Origin: Streptomyces montanisoli
GTDB taxonomy: Bacteria; Actinomycetota; Actinomycetes; Streptomycetales; Streptomycetaceae
Direction: 5' to 3'
Length of the DNA: 64,000 bases
Assembly (NCBI RefSeq): GCF_017813245.1
Contig: NZ_JAGIQL010000002.1
Coordinates: 62,001 to 126,000 of the forward strand
Position numbers and translations under genes: made by a program. Position 1 is the first letter of the stretch; each line of letters opens with the position of its first letter. Positions 41,074 through 50,177 of this stretch are shown one piece after another. Below the pieces are notes generated by a model, which was given only the letters and a program-made list of their open reading frames with translations, did not search any database and was not told the DNA's origin.

Positions 41074-42208
41074 GCGGTACCTCCTTCGGGGGATTGCCCG
41101 GTGTCGCCTGGTCGTCACGGAGGAGTCGCCTCAGCTCGGCTTCCGAAAAGGCGACAGATTCGGTCAAGGCCCGCTGATGATCCGCGGGCAGGTTTCCGGA
41201 ACCGAGACCTGCGTTGGCGACCACCGAGCCGAGCGCGGATGCCCGCTCGGCGCTGAGCAGCGTCCGGGTGGTCGGGTGGTCCAGCACTTCACATGCGGCA
41301 TAGGCGTCGAGGCGGGCCACGTCGGCGAGAGCCGAAAGGAGCGAGTGCGTGTGCGGCCCGTCGGCGTCGAGTTCCAGGGCGGCCAGGCCCGTCCGGGCCT
41401 GGAACACGGCGATCGACGATTCGGGATCAGCGAGGAGAGAGGCGGCTGCACGCTGGGCCTGGTCGACGTCGGCCCGCGGAAGCGGTGCCGCGGCGGGACG
41501 GCAGTAGGCGCCCAGGATGGTGGCGACGGTCATCTCCCAGGGTTCCGTGGGCTGGGTGGTGTCGATCAGCTCGCGGGCCTGCTGGTCGAGGCCCTGCTCC
41601 ATTAGGGCCATGATCTTGATCTGCCGGCCGTCGAGGAGCCGGTTGCCGATGCCGCGATGCTGGGCCATGGCCTCGGCCGCGTCGGTCCACCGCCCGATGC
41701 GGGCGAGGGCGCGGGCGCCGTCCACGAGGAGCGTGACCCACAGCTCTCGGCACACCGTGCGGTGATCCTCATTCGTGCCGGTCAGGTCGGACAGATCGAC
41801 GGTGCGTCCGTCGATTTCGGTCTTCTCCCGCTGCCGTGCGGCGTGGTTGAGGCGGACCAGCAGGTCATAGGCGGCTTCCCCTTGGCCGTCGCGGGTCAGC
41901 AGCCGGGAAAGGTTGACCAGCGGCATCAGCGACATGACGGCGATCGGCCCGCTCAAGCGGCCGGTGTGAGCGAAGAGCTGGTGCTGGCGCCAGCACAAGT
42001 CGGCCGCCAGGTCGGGCAGGCCGACATCGGAGGCGATCAGCGCGGCGTAGTTGAGGACCCCGCAGGCGCGGGCCACCAGGTCGTGGTGGCTCGCACCTGC
42101 GGGCGCGACGGTCAGCCCGGTGAGGTGGTTGATGCGCTCGGGAAGCGGGAGCGCGGGCGCCTTGGTGCGGCGGACCAGTGGAATGCGGCCGGCTATCGCG
42201 GGAACCAT
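40988..42208 (-). CDS. Helical-repeat protein of the lanthipeptide locus, altered C-terminus
   Basis: This 406-aa soluble protein, mostly helical with TPR-like alternation (NYAALIASDVGLPDLAADL, PLVNLSRLLTRDGQGEAAYD, ELWVTLLVDGARALARIG), has no catalytic motif. It starts at ATG 42208, 4 nt after the methyltransferase stop, and is the last gene of the lanthipeptide run. The final ~30 residues (from about KEVPQPQRR) are read out of frame through the KdsB-like fragment, so the natural C-terminus was probably replaced. It may bind the peptide or other enzymes. Confidence 0.65.
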   Translation of the reverse strand: MVPAIAGRIPLVRRTKAPALPLPERINHLTGLTVAPAGASHHDLVARACGVLNYAALIASDVGLPDLAADLCWRQHQLFAHTGRLSGPIAVMSLMPLVNLSRLLTRDGQGEAAYDLLVRLNHAARQREKTEIDGRTVDLSDLTGTNEDHRTVCRELWVTLLVDGARALARIGRWTDAAEAMAQHRGIGNRLLDGRQIKIMALMEQGLDQQARELIDTTQPTEPWEMTVATILGAYCRPAAAPLPRADVDQAQRAAASLLADPESSIAVFQARTGLAALELDADGPHTHSLLSALADVARLDAYAACEVLDHPTTRTLLSAERASALGSVVANAGLGSGNLPADHQRALTESVAFSEAELRRLLRDDQATPGNPPKEVPQPQRRQGRRHGPQRGPHVLAPAHPVPEG

Positions 42209-42212
42209 CGGT

Positions 42213-44261
42213 TCAGCCCTTGCGCGCCCAGTCGATGACCAGTCGGCTGTAGGGCTTGTCGACGAGGAAGCGCGTGTCGTCAACCGTGAGCCGGTCACGT
42301 GCATCCGCGACGGCCATCCGGAAGCCCGGTTCGGGGGCGTCGTTACCGCCGCTGGCGTCCCAGGCACGGATCTCGCCCACGACGCGCTCGGCGAGGGTGG
42401 AGCCGGCCTCGCCGTGGCCGATCACGCCGACCTCCCAGTACCGGCCCTTGTCGTCCTCGCCTTCGCGGATGGTCAGGTAGGCGAGCGACCCGCCGTCGAG
42501 GGCGGCCATGGAGCCCCAGCCGAAGTGTGGGGTGAACCCGGGGCGCTGGCCCGGCAGCCGAGACAGGCCGTTGGGCAGCACGCAGGCCAGGTACAGGTAC
42601 AGCCACTCCCACGCGGAGCCCTGCCGGAACTTCACCCCGGTGTAGATCTTGGTCTGGTGCTGGTCGAGGACGGTACGCAGCGCGTCGCGGTCGACGTCCT
42701 GTTCGCTGAACGTCTCCAGGCGCACGTTGCCCTCGCCGGCCATGGGGACGAGGGTGTACACGTCGTCGCAGACGCCCTTACGGAGCGGGATGAAGGTGGC
42801 CATCTCGCAGGAGACGGTCTTCCAGGTGTCGCCGTCGCGTTCGAAGGCGAAGGAGCGGGAGATGCTGCCGCGGATCCGCATGGGCAGGACCAGGCGTCCG
42901 CCGGGGGCGAGCTGGTCGAGGATTTTCACGGGTACGTCGCCGGCGCCGACCGTGAAGATGATGCGGTCGTAGGGGGCGTGCTCGGGCAAGCCGGCCGCGC
43001 CGTCGGCCATCACCGCGGTGGCGTTGTCGACGCCGGCTTCGGCGAGGTGCCTGCTCGCGCCGGCGACGAGGTCCTGGTCGACGTCGAGGGTCCACACCTG
43101 GCCGCCGGGGGCGACGATTTTGCCGAGGAGGGCGGCGTTGTAGCCGGTGGCGGCTCCTGCTTCCATGACCTTGTGGCCGGGTTGGGCGCCGAGTTGTTCG
43201 AGCTGGGTGGCGACGATGGACGGTGCGGAGATGCAGGAGATCATCTCTCCGTGCTCGTCGTGCTTGATCGGGACCGCGTCCTCCTTGTACGCGCTCTCCG
43301 GGTCGATGCCGGGCAGGAAGGCGTGCCGGTCGGTGGTGCGGAAGGCGTCGATGACGGTATGGCTGTGCAGGTGGCCGCTGTCGACGAGTCGCTGGGCGAG
43401 GGCTTCGCTCAGCTGGGCGGGCTGGGTTACGGGTGTCACGGTGGTCTCCATTCGAGGGAGGCTAGGGTCCGCCGGGGCGGACGTGGGGGTAGACACGTCA
43501 GCTGCCTCTCCGGTGGAGAAGGCGACGTGACGGCCGAGCCACGCGGTGGCGGCCTGCACGTCGGCAGGCACGCCTGCGCGGTTGAACGCGAAGATCGCGT
43601 GATGGGCGATGACGGCCCGGATTCCGCGTATCAGTCGGCCGTCGGCGGCGAGCCGGCGCAGGCGGCGGCCGGCTTCCTCGAAAGCGGCGAACCGCTCGCC
43701 CCAGCCCGTCTCCGCCTCGGGGCGCAGGGCGGCGTCCGCGTTCATCAGTCGCCGCATCGCGGAGACGGCCTTGTCCAGCGTGGGCCCTTGGGGCGGGCTA
43801 AGGGTGGGCCGCAGGGCGGCCCACCGGGCGTACACGTCCCCGGCTTCGAACGGGTCCAGCCCGGCCTCGCGGATCATGGCGGACAGCAGCATCACGCTGC
43901 GCTCCCGGGCGCCGGGGACGCCGGTCTGGGCGAGCGCGGCCGGGCTGTCGGCGCAGAACACGTCGTGCGCGACCGCCATGCCCTCGGGACCGCCGAAAGC
44001 ATGGGTCTCCGGCTCGTAGACGCCCGCCGCCCAGCCCGTGATCACGCTGTCGGCGACGAGCTGGTCCAGCAGGCCGGTGGAGGGCTGTTCGGTGCGCAGA
44101 CGCACGCCGGCGTCCTTGCGCAGGAAGTGGAAGCGGTGTCCGGCCAGTGCGGTCGCCAGGGCCTGGGCGGCGGCGTCCCCGTGCTGGTCGGGGAAGGCCA
44201 CGGAGGCGTGCCACCAGGACGTGTCCAAGCGGATCGGCAGGTTCTCGTCGTCGAAGGTCAT
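42213..44261 (-). CDS. fxlM: LanB elimination-like domain fused to isoaspartyl O-methyltransferase (FxlM type)
   Basis: In this 682-aa protein, residues ~1-260 resemble the SpaB_C/thiopeptide-type domain (LDTSWWHASVAFP, HFLRKDAGVRLR, YEPETHAFGG), which eliminates glutamate from glutamyl-Ser/Thr. Residues ~300-680 are a PIMT-like methyltransferase (VMEAGAATGYNAALL as motif I, then FTVGAGDVP). Proteins of this kind in FxLD systems methylate an Asp of the lanthipeptide, which can then form a succinimide. AAGGAG lies upstream. The fusion supplies the half missing from the LanB protein encoded at 45365-47401. Confidence 0.85.
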   Translation of the reverse strand: MTFDDENLPIRLDTSWWHASVAFPDQHGDAAAQALATALAGHRFHFLRKDAGVRLRTEQPSTGLLDQLVADSVITGWAAGVYEPETHAFGGPEGMAVAHDVFCADSPAALAQTGVPGARERSVMLLSAMIREAGLDPFEAGDVYARWAALRPTLSPPQGPTLDKAVSAMRRLMNADAALRPEAETGWGERFAAFEEAGRRLRRLAADGRLIRGIRAVIAHHAIFAFNRAGVPADVQAATAWLGRHVAFSTGEAADVSTPTSAPADPSLPRMETTVTPVTQPAQLSEALAQRLVDSGHLHSHTVIDAFRTTDRHAFLPGIDPESAYKEDAVPIKHDEHGEMISCISAPSIVATQLEQLGAQPGHKVMEAGAATGYNAALLGKIVAPGGQVWTLDVDQDLVAGASRHLAEAGVDNATAVMADGAAGLPEHAPYDRIIFTVGAGDVPVKILDQLAPGGRLVLPMRIRGSISRSFAFERDGDTWKTVSCEMATFIPLRKGVCDDVYTLVPMAGEGNVRLETFSEQDVDRDALRTVLDQHQTKIYTGVKFRQGSAWEWLYLYLACVLPNGLSRLPGQRPGFTPHFGWGSMAALDGGSLAYLTIREGEDDKGRYWEVGVIGHGEAGSTLAERVVGEIRAWDASGGNDAPEPGFRMAVADARDRLTVDDTRFLVDKPYSRLVIDWARKG

Positions 44262-44297
44262 GAGGGAGGGAACTCCTTGCGATGCGGCGGGGTGGGG

Positions 44298-45368
44298 TCA
44301 GGTGAGCAGGAGGACACGGGTCCAGCCGGTGGTGTCGGTGGCGTCCAGGGCGAGGCGGGCGCCGGCGCGGCCTTCCATGAATCCGGGTTTGGGCAGACGC
44401 TCCCAGTCAGCGGCCAGCCGTCGCTGGAGGTCGTGGATGATGGGGATGAAGCGCGCGGGTGCGGGGCTGTCGGCGGCGACCGCGCGGGCGAGGGCCAGCA
44501 GTCCGGCCCAGCCGTGGCACAGCGTCGAGTCGGTGATGCGGGCGAGCCGCAGCGGATCGGTCAGGATGGTCTCGACGGTGTCCTCGGCTCTTTGGCGCCG
44601 GGCGGGGTCCCTGAGGGCGTGCGCGGCGAGCTGTTGCGCGCGGGCGATGCCGGGCTGGCCGTAGCACCAGGACTGGCGGGCCGGCTCCGCTGCGGGCGGC
44701 TGATCGGTGTCCAGGTGTGCTGCGGTGGTCCAGTAGTGGGCGCCATGTCGGTCGAGCCAGGTGGCGAACGTGTCGACGGCTTCCTCCTGCCCGGGGACGC
44801 TGACTCCGGCGCGCAGGGCGAGGGAGAGCACGGCCAGGGGCCCCGCGATGCCGTGGGCCATGCCGTTGTTGCCGTGCCCGCCGGCCATCTCCTTCCCGTC
44901 CGGGCCGACCGGTGACCACCACCCGGGCACCATCCGCCCCTCACAACGGCCGTGTTGCGCGAGCGAGACGAGACAGGCAAGCACGTCGGGCAGTCGGGGT
45001 GCTGGCGGGCGGCGGGACAGCAGCAGTGCGGCAAGGCCGGTCATGCCGCGGACGAGGTCCCACTCGGCGAGATGGGGCAGAGCGCCGGTCGCCTGTCGGC
45101 GGTGGGCGGCGGCGAGCCGGGCGTCCACGACACGATCGACGGCCGCCCGGACGTCGTCGTCGGCGCTGTGGGCGCGGGACAGGACGAACTCCAGGGCGGG
45201 CGCGCCGTGGAAGAGACTGGCGTTGCTGCCGGTGCTGACTCCCCGGGCGGTGGCCCGGGCGAGGTGGCGGCGGGCGGTGGACAGATCGCGGCGCTCGATG
45301 TCGAGCAGAGCCATCCCCAGGGCGCCCTCGGACAGGTCCTGCGTTCGGGGCAGGGTTGTCGTGGTCAT
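44298..45368 (-). CDS. lanC: LanC-like lanthionine cyclase
   Basis: This 356-aa zinc enzyme adds Cys thiols to dehydro-residues to form (methyl)lanthionine rings. Its zinc ligands appear in SWCYGQPG and LCHGWAG, and the barrel-repeat signatures GNNGMAHGIAGPL and LVRGMTGLA are present. The ATG at 45368 overlaps the LanB stop (ATGA), so the two are coupled. The length is slightly short for LanC (usually ~400), but all key residues are present. Confidence 0.9.
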   Translation of the reverse strand: MTTTTLPRTQDLSEGALGMALLDIERRDLSTARRHLARATARGVSTGSNASLFHGAPALEFVLSRAHSADDDVRAAVDRVVDARLAAAHRRQATGALPHLAEWDLVRGMTGLAALLLSRRPPAPRLPDVLACLVSLAQHGRCEGRMVPGWWSPVGPDGKEMAGGHGNNGMAHGIAGPLAVLSLALRAGVSVPGQEEAVDTFATWLDRHGAHYWTTAAHLDTDQPPAAEPARQSWCYGQPGIARAQQLAAHALRDPARRQRAEDTVETILTDPLRLARITDSTLCHGWAGLLALARAVAADSPAPARFIPIIHDLQRRLAADWERLPKPGFMEGRAGARLALDATDTTGWTRVLLLT

Positions 45369-47401
45369 GAGCGCCTGGCCAGGGGGACGACGATGCTGTG
45401 GGCCCGACCGTTGATCCACCCGTCGGCGTCCGGCGGGGGCGCTTCGTGCAGCGTGGCGATGCCGAAAGAGCTGGCGTCCAGGTGCGCGCGCAGGAGGGCC
45501 AGGTCGACGTGGCGGGTGAGGTCGAGGGGCAGCTGCTGGTCGTCCTTGGGGAGAAGGACCCGCTCCGGCACTCGGAACCGGGCACGCCAGGCATGGAGTT
45601 GGTCGCCCCATTGCGGGAGTGGGACGGTTCGGGCAGGCAGCGTGCGGCTGTGGAGCTTCCACCGGGCAGCGGCGAGGATGGTGCGCCGGTAGGTGAGGGC
45701 CGGGGTGAAGGGCAGCGTCCAAGCGGCACCCCAGTCGAACCAGGTCACCTGCGGGGACGCGGCCCGGCTGATCTCTCCGAGGAAGCGGGCCATCGGTGGG
45801 GTGTAGTTGTTCCACAGGAAGTTGATGGCGGTGGGGGCCAGCAGCTCCAGTCGTTTACCCGTGGTGGACTCCACCAGCTGGGGTCGGCCGTCGGCGACGG
45901 TGACCGAGAGGTCGCGGGGAAAGAGAACGCTCGGGTCGGGGTGGCGGAATTCGCCGACGCTGACGATGCGGGGCAGGGCCTGCGGCGCGCGGGTGAGCAG
46001 ATCGGCCGGCACCCGCCCGGCGTGGAAGGAGAGCTGCGCGAGTTCCGCCTGCGGATCGACGGTAGGCAGCTTTGCGTACGTTGCCTCGGTGCCGGGGAAC
46101 AGGTGCCAGAACCGGCCGGTCATCGATCCCGCCGAACGGGAAACGGTCAGAACACGCAGCCGGAAGTCGCCTCGGTCCAGGGTAGGAACTGTGGTGGCGT
46201 GGACCTGTGCGGCCAGTTCCAGGTGGGGAGCCACGTGGCGCGGATCGTCGCCGGCTGCTTGCAGTTCCTCGATCATGGCGCCGGTCAGCGTGACGGTGCG
46301 GCTGCCTTCGATGGCGGCGGTGCCGGCAAGTTCCAGCAGCAGGCGATCGCGCCGGGACATTGGCCGGGGCGGTTCGCTCGCTGCGGTGAACCCTGCCGGG
46401 AAGCCCACACCTCCGTCAGGGTCTGTTGCCAGCTCCACCGGAATCGCGGCGTTTTCGCCGTAGAGCGCGGTGAACTGCTCGATCCACCGGCGCCAGGACG
46501 GTGTCCCGTTCGGATGAGTGGCCAGGCGGGCCAGTACAGTTGCCGCGGTCTCCACCTCGGTCAGCACCTGCTTGGGCAGTCGCACCTCGGCGTCCAGCCG
46601 CAGGTCGCACGCTGTCCGCAGGTCGGCCATCTGCGCGCGCGACATAGGGGGCAAGACGCTGGCGGGGTCGGCGATGGTGGCGGGCGCGCGCAGCGAGGAG
46701 CGCAGCAGCCGCACACGCAGCAGTTCACGCAGGAAGCTGTCGCGCGCCGTGTCGTTCACGGCGGGGAACTCCGCGGCCAGCTTGTCGGACAGCTGCCGAT
46801 AGGCGATCGGTGATCGGGCCAGGTCGAGCACGAGACGCAGCGCAGGGTTCAATGCGAGGCGGAACTCGGCATCGCCCTCGGACGGCACGTGGATGTGCTG
46901 TCCGTCCTGCCGGATCAGCGTGTTGACGCACACCTCCGCGCTGGCCATGCGTGCGGCGTCGCTCTCCCAGGCAGTGAGCATCTCGTCGAGCCTGGCAGGG
47001 TCGGGGCGGGCGACGGCTCGGTGCTCTTCGCCGAAGCGCACGGACGCGGCCTGGTCGAAGCCGAGCGGTGTGACACCGGCGAACAGACCGTACGGGGTCG
47101 AGCGGTGGGCGTAGCGGATCGCGTAACGCACGGTGGCCAGGGCCGCCCGATGCATCCGGCGCACCTTCGGCGTGCGGCCGTTGATGATGGCCTGCACCTG
47201 CTCAGCCAGGTGAGGGCTGGCTTGTGACACGGCCCGACGGAAGGCGGTGTCGGACCACACGGTGCTCAGCCATCCGCGCCACTGGTCCGCTGTTGCCGTG
47301 GGCGCCGGCCAGGGCGGCATGGCGGGCTCGGTCGTGTGCGCCGCGGCGCGCAGCATGGCCTGCCCCGTGCCCTCGTACTGGCGGGACCGGTGCCGAGTCA
47401 T
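45365..47401 (-). CDS. lanB: Lantibiotic dehydratase, glutamylation domain only (split LanB)
   Basis: This 678-aa protein uses glutamyl-tRNA to activate Ser/Thr of the precursor. The typical STPYGLFAGVTPLGF motif lies near residue 105. The usual C-terminal elimination domain (~300 residues) is absent; a similar domain is fused to the methyltransferase at 42213. The ATG at 47401 was chosen for its AGGAGAGCGCTG ribosome binding site. Such split dehydratases are known in thiopeptide and FxLD systems. Confidence 0.9.
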   Translation of the reverse strand: MTRHRSRQYEGTGQAMLRAAAHTTEPAMPPWPAPTATADQWRGWLSTVWSDTAFRRAVSQASPHLAEQVQAIINGRTPKVRRMHRAALATVRYAIRYAHRSTPYGLFAGVTPLGFDQAASVRFGEEHRAVARPDPARLDEMLTAWESDAARMASAEVCVNTLIRQDGQHIHVPSEGDAEFRLALNPALRLVLDLARSPIAYRQLSDKLAAEFPAVNDTARDSFLRELLRVRLLRSSLRAPATIADPASVLPPMSRAQMADLRTACDLRLDAEVRLPKQVLTEVETAATVLARLATHPNGTPSWRRWIEQFTALYGENAAIPVELATDPDGGVGFPAGFTAASEPPRPMSRRDRLLLELAGTAAIEGSRTVTLTGAMIEELQAAGDDPRHVAPHLELAAQVHATTVPTLDRGDFRLRVLTVSRSAGSMTGRFWHLFPGTEATYAKLPTVDPQAELAQLSFHAGRVPADLLTRAPQALPRIVSVGEFRHPDPSVLFPRDLSVTVADGRPQLVESTTGKRLELLAPTAINFLWNNYTPPMARFLGEISRAASPQVTWFDWGAAWTLPFTPALTYRRTILAAARWKLHSRTLPARTVPLPQWGDQLHAWRARFRVPERVLLPKDDQQLPLDLTRHVDLALLRAHLDASSFGIATLHEAPPPDADGWINGRAHSIVVPLARRS

Positions 47402-47488
47402 CAGCGCTCTCCTCATCTTCTGGCGTGACGGGCGGGGGCAGGCCGGACGGGGAGATCCCCGCCCGGCCGCTGCCGGGGTGGCCCCGGC

Positions 47489-47674
47489 TTACGAAGTAGT
47501 GCAGGCGCTGGGGCAGGAACTGCCGCAGGTGTCGCCGGTGCTGCACATCAGGACCGTCTCGGTCGCCGGCGTACCCTCGATGAAGGTGATGTCGAGCCCG
47601 AACGGGTCCTCGTCGGTCTTCGCGAGGTTCGCCTGGGCCTGTTCGGCCGGCTTCTCGGCCTGGATGGCGGTCAT
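47489..47674 (-). CDS. fxlA: FxLD-family lanthipeptide precursor
   Basis: This 61-aa precursor has an acidic/Gln-rich leader containing DPFGLDITF, the FxLD recognition motif (F25-G-L-D28), before a core of about 25 residues. The core has Cys at 44, 50, 54 and 58 and nine Ser/Thr after residue 43, allowing up to four rings. D48 (T-G-D-T) is the only Asp in the core and is therefore the likely methyltransferase target. A perfect AGGAGG precedes the ATG. The leader cleavage site is uncertain, perhaps after E33-G34. Confidence 0.9.
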   Translation of the reverse strand: MTAIQAEKPAEQAQANLAKTDEDPFGLDITFIEGTPATETVLMCSTGDTCGSSCPSACTTS

Positions 47675-47803
47675 ACATGCCTCCTATGAGTGGGACGGTG
47701 TGTCCTACCGGAACCCGGTCGGGGCCCCGGAGATCGATGCCAGACGGCAGAGGCTCGGGAAGTCGACCGAGCCGCGGCGTCTGGGGGTCGGGGTGTGTTG
47801 CCG

Positions 47804-48274
47804 TCAGGCTGCCGCTGCGGGCTGAGCCTGAGGGTGGTTGTTCGCGGCCTGGTCCAGCACCCTGGTGAAGTGCTCGGCGCGCTCGTCGCCCTCAGCCTCC
47901 TGGGCGCGGAGGTCGCCGAAGTGGTGCCAGTACCGTCGGCTCACTTCGCTGTCCATCAGCTTCGCTGCGTAGAACGGCAGGTCACCGATGCGGACGAAGC
48001 CGAGGCGGTCGCGCAGGCTGAGTGTGCAGATCAGCTGGTTGGCCTTCAGTAGCTGCACGTATTCATCGACGTCCATGTCCTCGGGTGCCCAGAGTTTCGC
48101 GAGGTCGGGGTTGACGGACAACTGCGCCAGCCAGTCGAGCTGGTTGCGTGCGACGATCGCTTCGTTGCGCTCGGCTTGGTGCCGTGCGTCCTGCCTGAGC
48201 CGTGCGGCGCCCACCACGGCGGTAGTGAGGGAGAGGGCAGCACCGGCAGCGAGGACGGCGGTGGTGAGCTTCAT
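47804..48274 (-). CDS. DUF6082-like membrane-anchored protein
   Basis: This 156-aa protein has an N-terminal hydrophobic segment (about residues 5-22) and a helical domain with RNEAIVARNQLDWLAQL and YWHHFGDLRA. I recognise it as the DUF6082 type that often accompanies FxLD lanthipeptide genes; its role is unknown. It might take part in export or immunity, since no transporter gene is seen in the locus. Confidence 0.65.
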   Translation of the reverse strand: MKLTTAVLAAGAALSLTTAVVGAARLRQDARHQAERNEAIVARNQLDWLAQLSVNPDLAKLWAPEDMDVDEYVQLLKANQLICTLSLRDRLGFVRIGDLPFYAAKLMDSEVSRRYWHHFGDLRAQEAEGDERAEHFTRVLDQAANNHPQAQPAAAA

Positions 48275-48346
48275 GGTTGAACAGTCCTGTCGTAGAGCGA
48301 AGTTGCGGAAGTGGGTCGGCCTGGTGGCGAGGTAGCGGCTCCGGTG

Positions 48347-48922
48347 TCATGCGGCCTCCGCGAGCGCGAAGTTCGGGGCATCTTCAGTGCCGAGATCTTG
48401 GGCGTACCGGCAGCGCACGGTTTTGAGGGCGGCGGCGATGGGAGGCAGTCCGACGCTGGCCCTTCGCTCGTCCAGTGATTCCGGGGCGCGTAGCGGGCAC
48501 AGTTCGACGCCGCCCTCGTGGAGAAGGAACTGGGTTCCGTACTCCTGGTCGTTCCCGTGGTTGATGAGGGTGCGATCGTGCAGGTGTGCCCAGTGCTGGA
48601 TGGGTGCATCGCCGGCCTTGACGGCGCGTTGCAGCAGGATGGTGGCGGCGCGCTGGAAGGCGGGATCGTCGTTGCTGTGCAGGGCGATGCTCCAGGCGGC
48701 GCGGGCAGCGGTGGAGCCGACAAGGCAGTGGCCGGGCCAGTCGTGTTCGGCCAGGATGCGGCGCAGCACCTTCGTGTTGGCGTGGTCGGCGTGGCGGGCT
48801 TGGCCGAACTGGACGGCGTCGAGCTGGTTGCGCACCCGTCGGGCCCGGTGCGTGGCTGATTGTGCTGCGCGGGCGATCAGCTCGCGGGCGAGGTCGGGCC
48901 GCTGTGGTTCTGTGATCGTCAC
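48347..48922 (-). CDS. DUF6624-like protein
   Basis: This 191-aa protein has the DUF6624 pattern: DWPGHCLVGSTAARAAWSIAL, FQRAATILLQRAVKAGDAP, LHDRTLINHGNDQEYGTQF, and a closing RRASVGLPPI. The conserved His, Asp and Gln suggest an enzyme, but no activity is established. GTG 48922 overlaps the upstream stop (GTGA). Members often lie in natural-product loci. Confidence 0.7.
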   Translation of the reverse strand: MTITEPQRPDLARELIARAAQSATHRARRVRNQLDAVQFGQARHADHANTKVLRRILAEHDWPGHCLVGSTAARAAWSIALHSNDDPAFQRAATILLQRAVKAGDAPIQHWAHLHDRTLINHGNDQEYGTQFLLHEGGVELCPLRAPESLDERRASVGLPPIAAALKTVRCRYAQDLGTEDAPNFALAEAA

Positions 48923-49557
48923 GCGCTGCCCCGAACGCCCAGATCCGGCTGTGGTTCGTCGACGAGGCAGCCGATGAGTGCGCTCAACCCGGGCCGGTGC
49001 TCGGCGGCGAGTTCGAGGCGCGTGACAAGATCGGCCTCCCTGCCCGGGCCGGACTCGTGCACGTGCCAGCCCACGTCGGTGAGCCTGCGCAGAAAGACTG
49101 CGGTGGGCTCGGTTTGGGGGCTCTCGCCGGTCAGGGTTTCGGCTCGTACGTGGGGAAGGTCGAGCCGGTCGGCGTAGTCGGAGGCCCACAGGGTGATCAG
49201 CCGGGTGATGTCGTCTGTCTGGTCGGGCAGGGTGTGGATGTCGCCCAGGAAGAGGCAGGGTCCCTCGCCCCACCCGATGTCGGGATCGCGCTGCGGGATC
49301 ATGCAGGCCAGTAGCTTCCCGTCCTCGAACATCCCGGCGGGCCTCATCTGCGGGTTACGGAAGAGCGCCGGGATGTCGGCTCGGGCGGGTACGGGCAGGT
49401 CGCGCTGGGTGAGCCAGCGCTGCCGGTCGCGCACCAGGACGGCAGCTTCCTCGCGCTCGGTATCCGTGCGGAGTGTGCGCATCTCGTATGCGGAGGTCTG
49501 GAGTGTCGGCGTGGACGGGGGTTGCGCCGGTGGCTCCTGGTGGGTTGTGGAGGTCAC
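48919..49557 (-). CDS. GNAT-like acetyltransferase or FxLD accessory
   Basis: The middle of this 212-aa protein has features of a GNAT fold (AAVLVRDRQRWLTQRDLP, MFEDGKLLACMIPQ, ACMIPQRD before an acidic loop, LITLWASDYADRL). The acetyl-CoA loop (Q/R-x-x-G-x-G/A) is not clear, so the enzyme may be non-canonical or degenerate. GTG start, GTGA overlap with the upstream regulator gene. Confidence 0.5.
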   Translation of the reverse strand: MTSTTHQEPPAQPPSTPTLQTSAYEMRTLRTDTEREEAAVLVRDRQRWLTQRDLPVPARADIPALFRNPQMRPAGMFEDGKLLACMIPQRDPDIGWGEGPCLFLGDIHTLPDQTDDITRLITLWASDYADRLDLPHVRAETLTGESPQTEPTAVFLRRLTDVGWHVHESGPGREADLVTRLELAAEHRPGLSALIGCLVDEPQPDLGVRGSA

Positions 49558-50177
49558 TGGCTTGCTCCGTTCCGCGTCTCGCGTGCCGGCTCGGCCGCAA
49601 GGAGATTCCAGCCGTAGGCAAGGATCACCAGGTGGGTGGTGTCTCGTGCGTGCGTGTCGGCGAGGAGTTGGTCGAGGGCGGCGCGCAGATCGGCCGGGGC
49701 GAGGGTGGCGGCGAGGGCGATGTCGCGTGGCGCGTCGTGCTCGGCGACGGCTCGCAGCAGCCGCCGTTGGTCCGCGCCGAGGTGCGGCGTTGCCCTGTCC
49801 GCTCGCGGAGGGGCCACCTGCTGGGTGGTGAACAGGCGGTGCACGATCATCGGGAGCTTGCAGCGGGGCGGGCAGTTGAGGCGCACGCGAATGTCGCGGA
49901 TGTACTGGCGGACGGTAGCGGCAGACAGCCCGGTCTGTGCGGCGATGTTGTGAGCGTCAAGGCCGTCTGCGAGGTATTGGGCGACGCGCCGCAGGGTCGG
50001 AGTCAGGGGAGTGCTCGGTGCGCTGGTCGTCATGGGCGGAGCCACGGGATTCGCTTTCTCGGCTGGGTGGATGGTCACGGGTGGGGGTGCCGCCGGCCCC
50101 GCCGGGGGCCGGGGGCCGGCGGCTCGGGCCCGTGCGAGGCGGTGGGCATTCACGGGGTGCCGCGCACGGGGGTTCAT
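49554..50177 (-). CDS. LuxR-type helix-turn-helix regulator
   Basis: In this 207-aa protein a LuxR-like helix-turn-helix lies about residues 60-110 (RRVAQYLADGLDAHNIAAQ, SAATVRQYIRDIRVRLN). The C-terminal part may carry a second helix-turn-helix (DQRRLLRAVAEHDAPRDIA). The ATG at 50177 overlaps the upstream stop (ATGA); the internal ATG at 50033 is an alternative start that omits a Pro/Ala-rich leader. It is likely to control the lanthipeptide genes. Confidence 0.75.
   Translation of the reverse strand: MNPRARHPVNAHRLARARAAGPRPPAGPAAPPPVTIHPAEKANPVAPPMTTSAPSTPLTPTLRRVAQYLADGLDAHNIAAQTGLSAATVRQYIRDIRVRLNCPPRCKLPMIVHRLFTTQQVAPPRADRATPHLGADQRRLLRAVAEHDAPRDIALAATLAPADLRAALDQLLADTHARDTTHLVILAYGWNLLAAEPARETRNGASQ

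Noticed and set aside
42051-44915. Long plus-strand open frame (954 codons) opposite the methyltransferase and LanC genes
   Set aside because: The translation is Gly/Val/Gln-rich and lacks domain features. It is the antisense shadow of high-G+C genes whose minus-strand products carry clear motifs.
49554-50032. Shorter start (ATG 50033) for the LuxR-type regulator
   Set aside because: It is possible, but it has no ribosome binding site, while ATG 50177 overlaps the upstream stop as ATGA, the usual coupling in this array. The longer form was kept.
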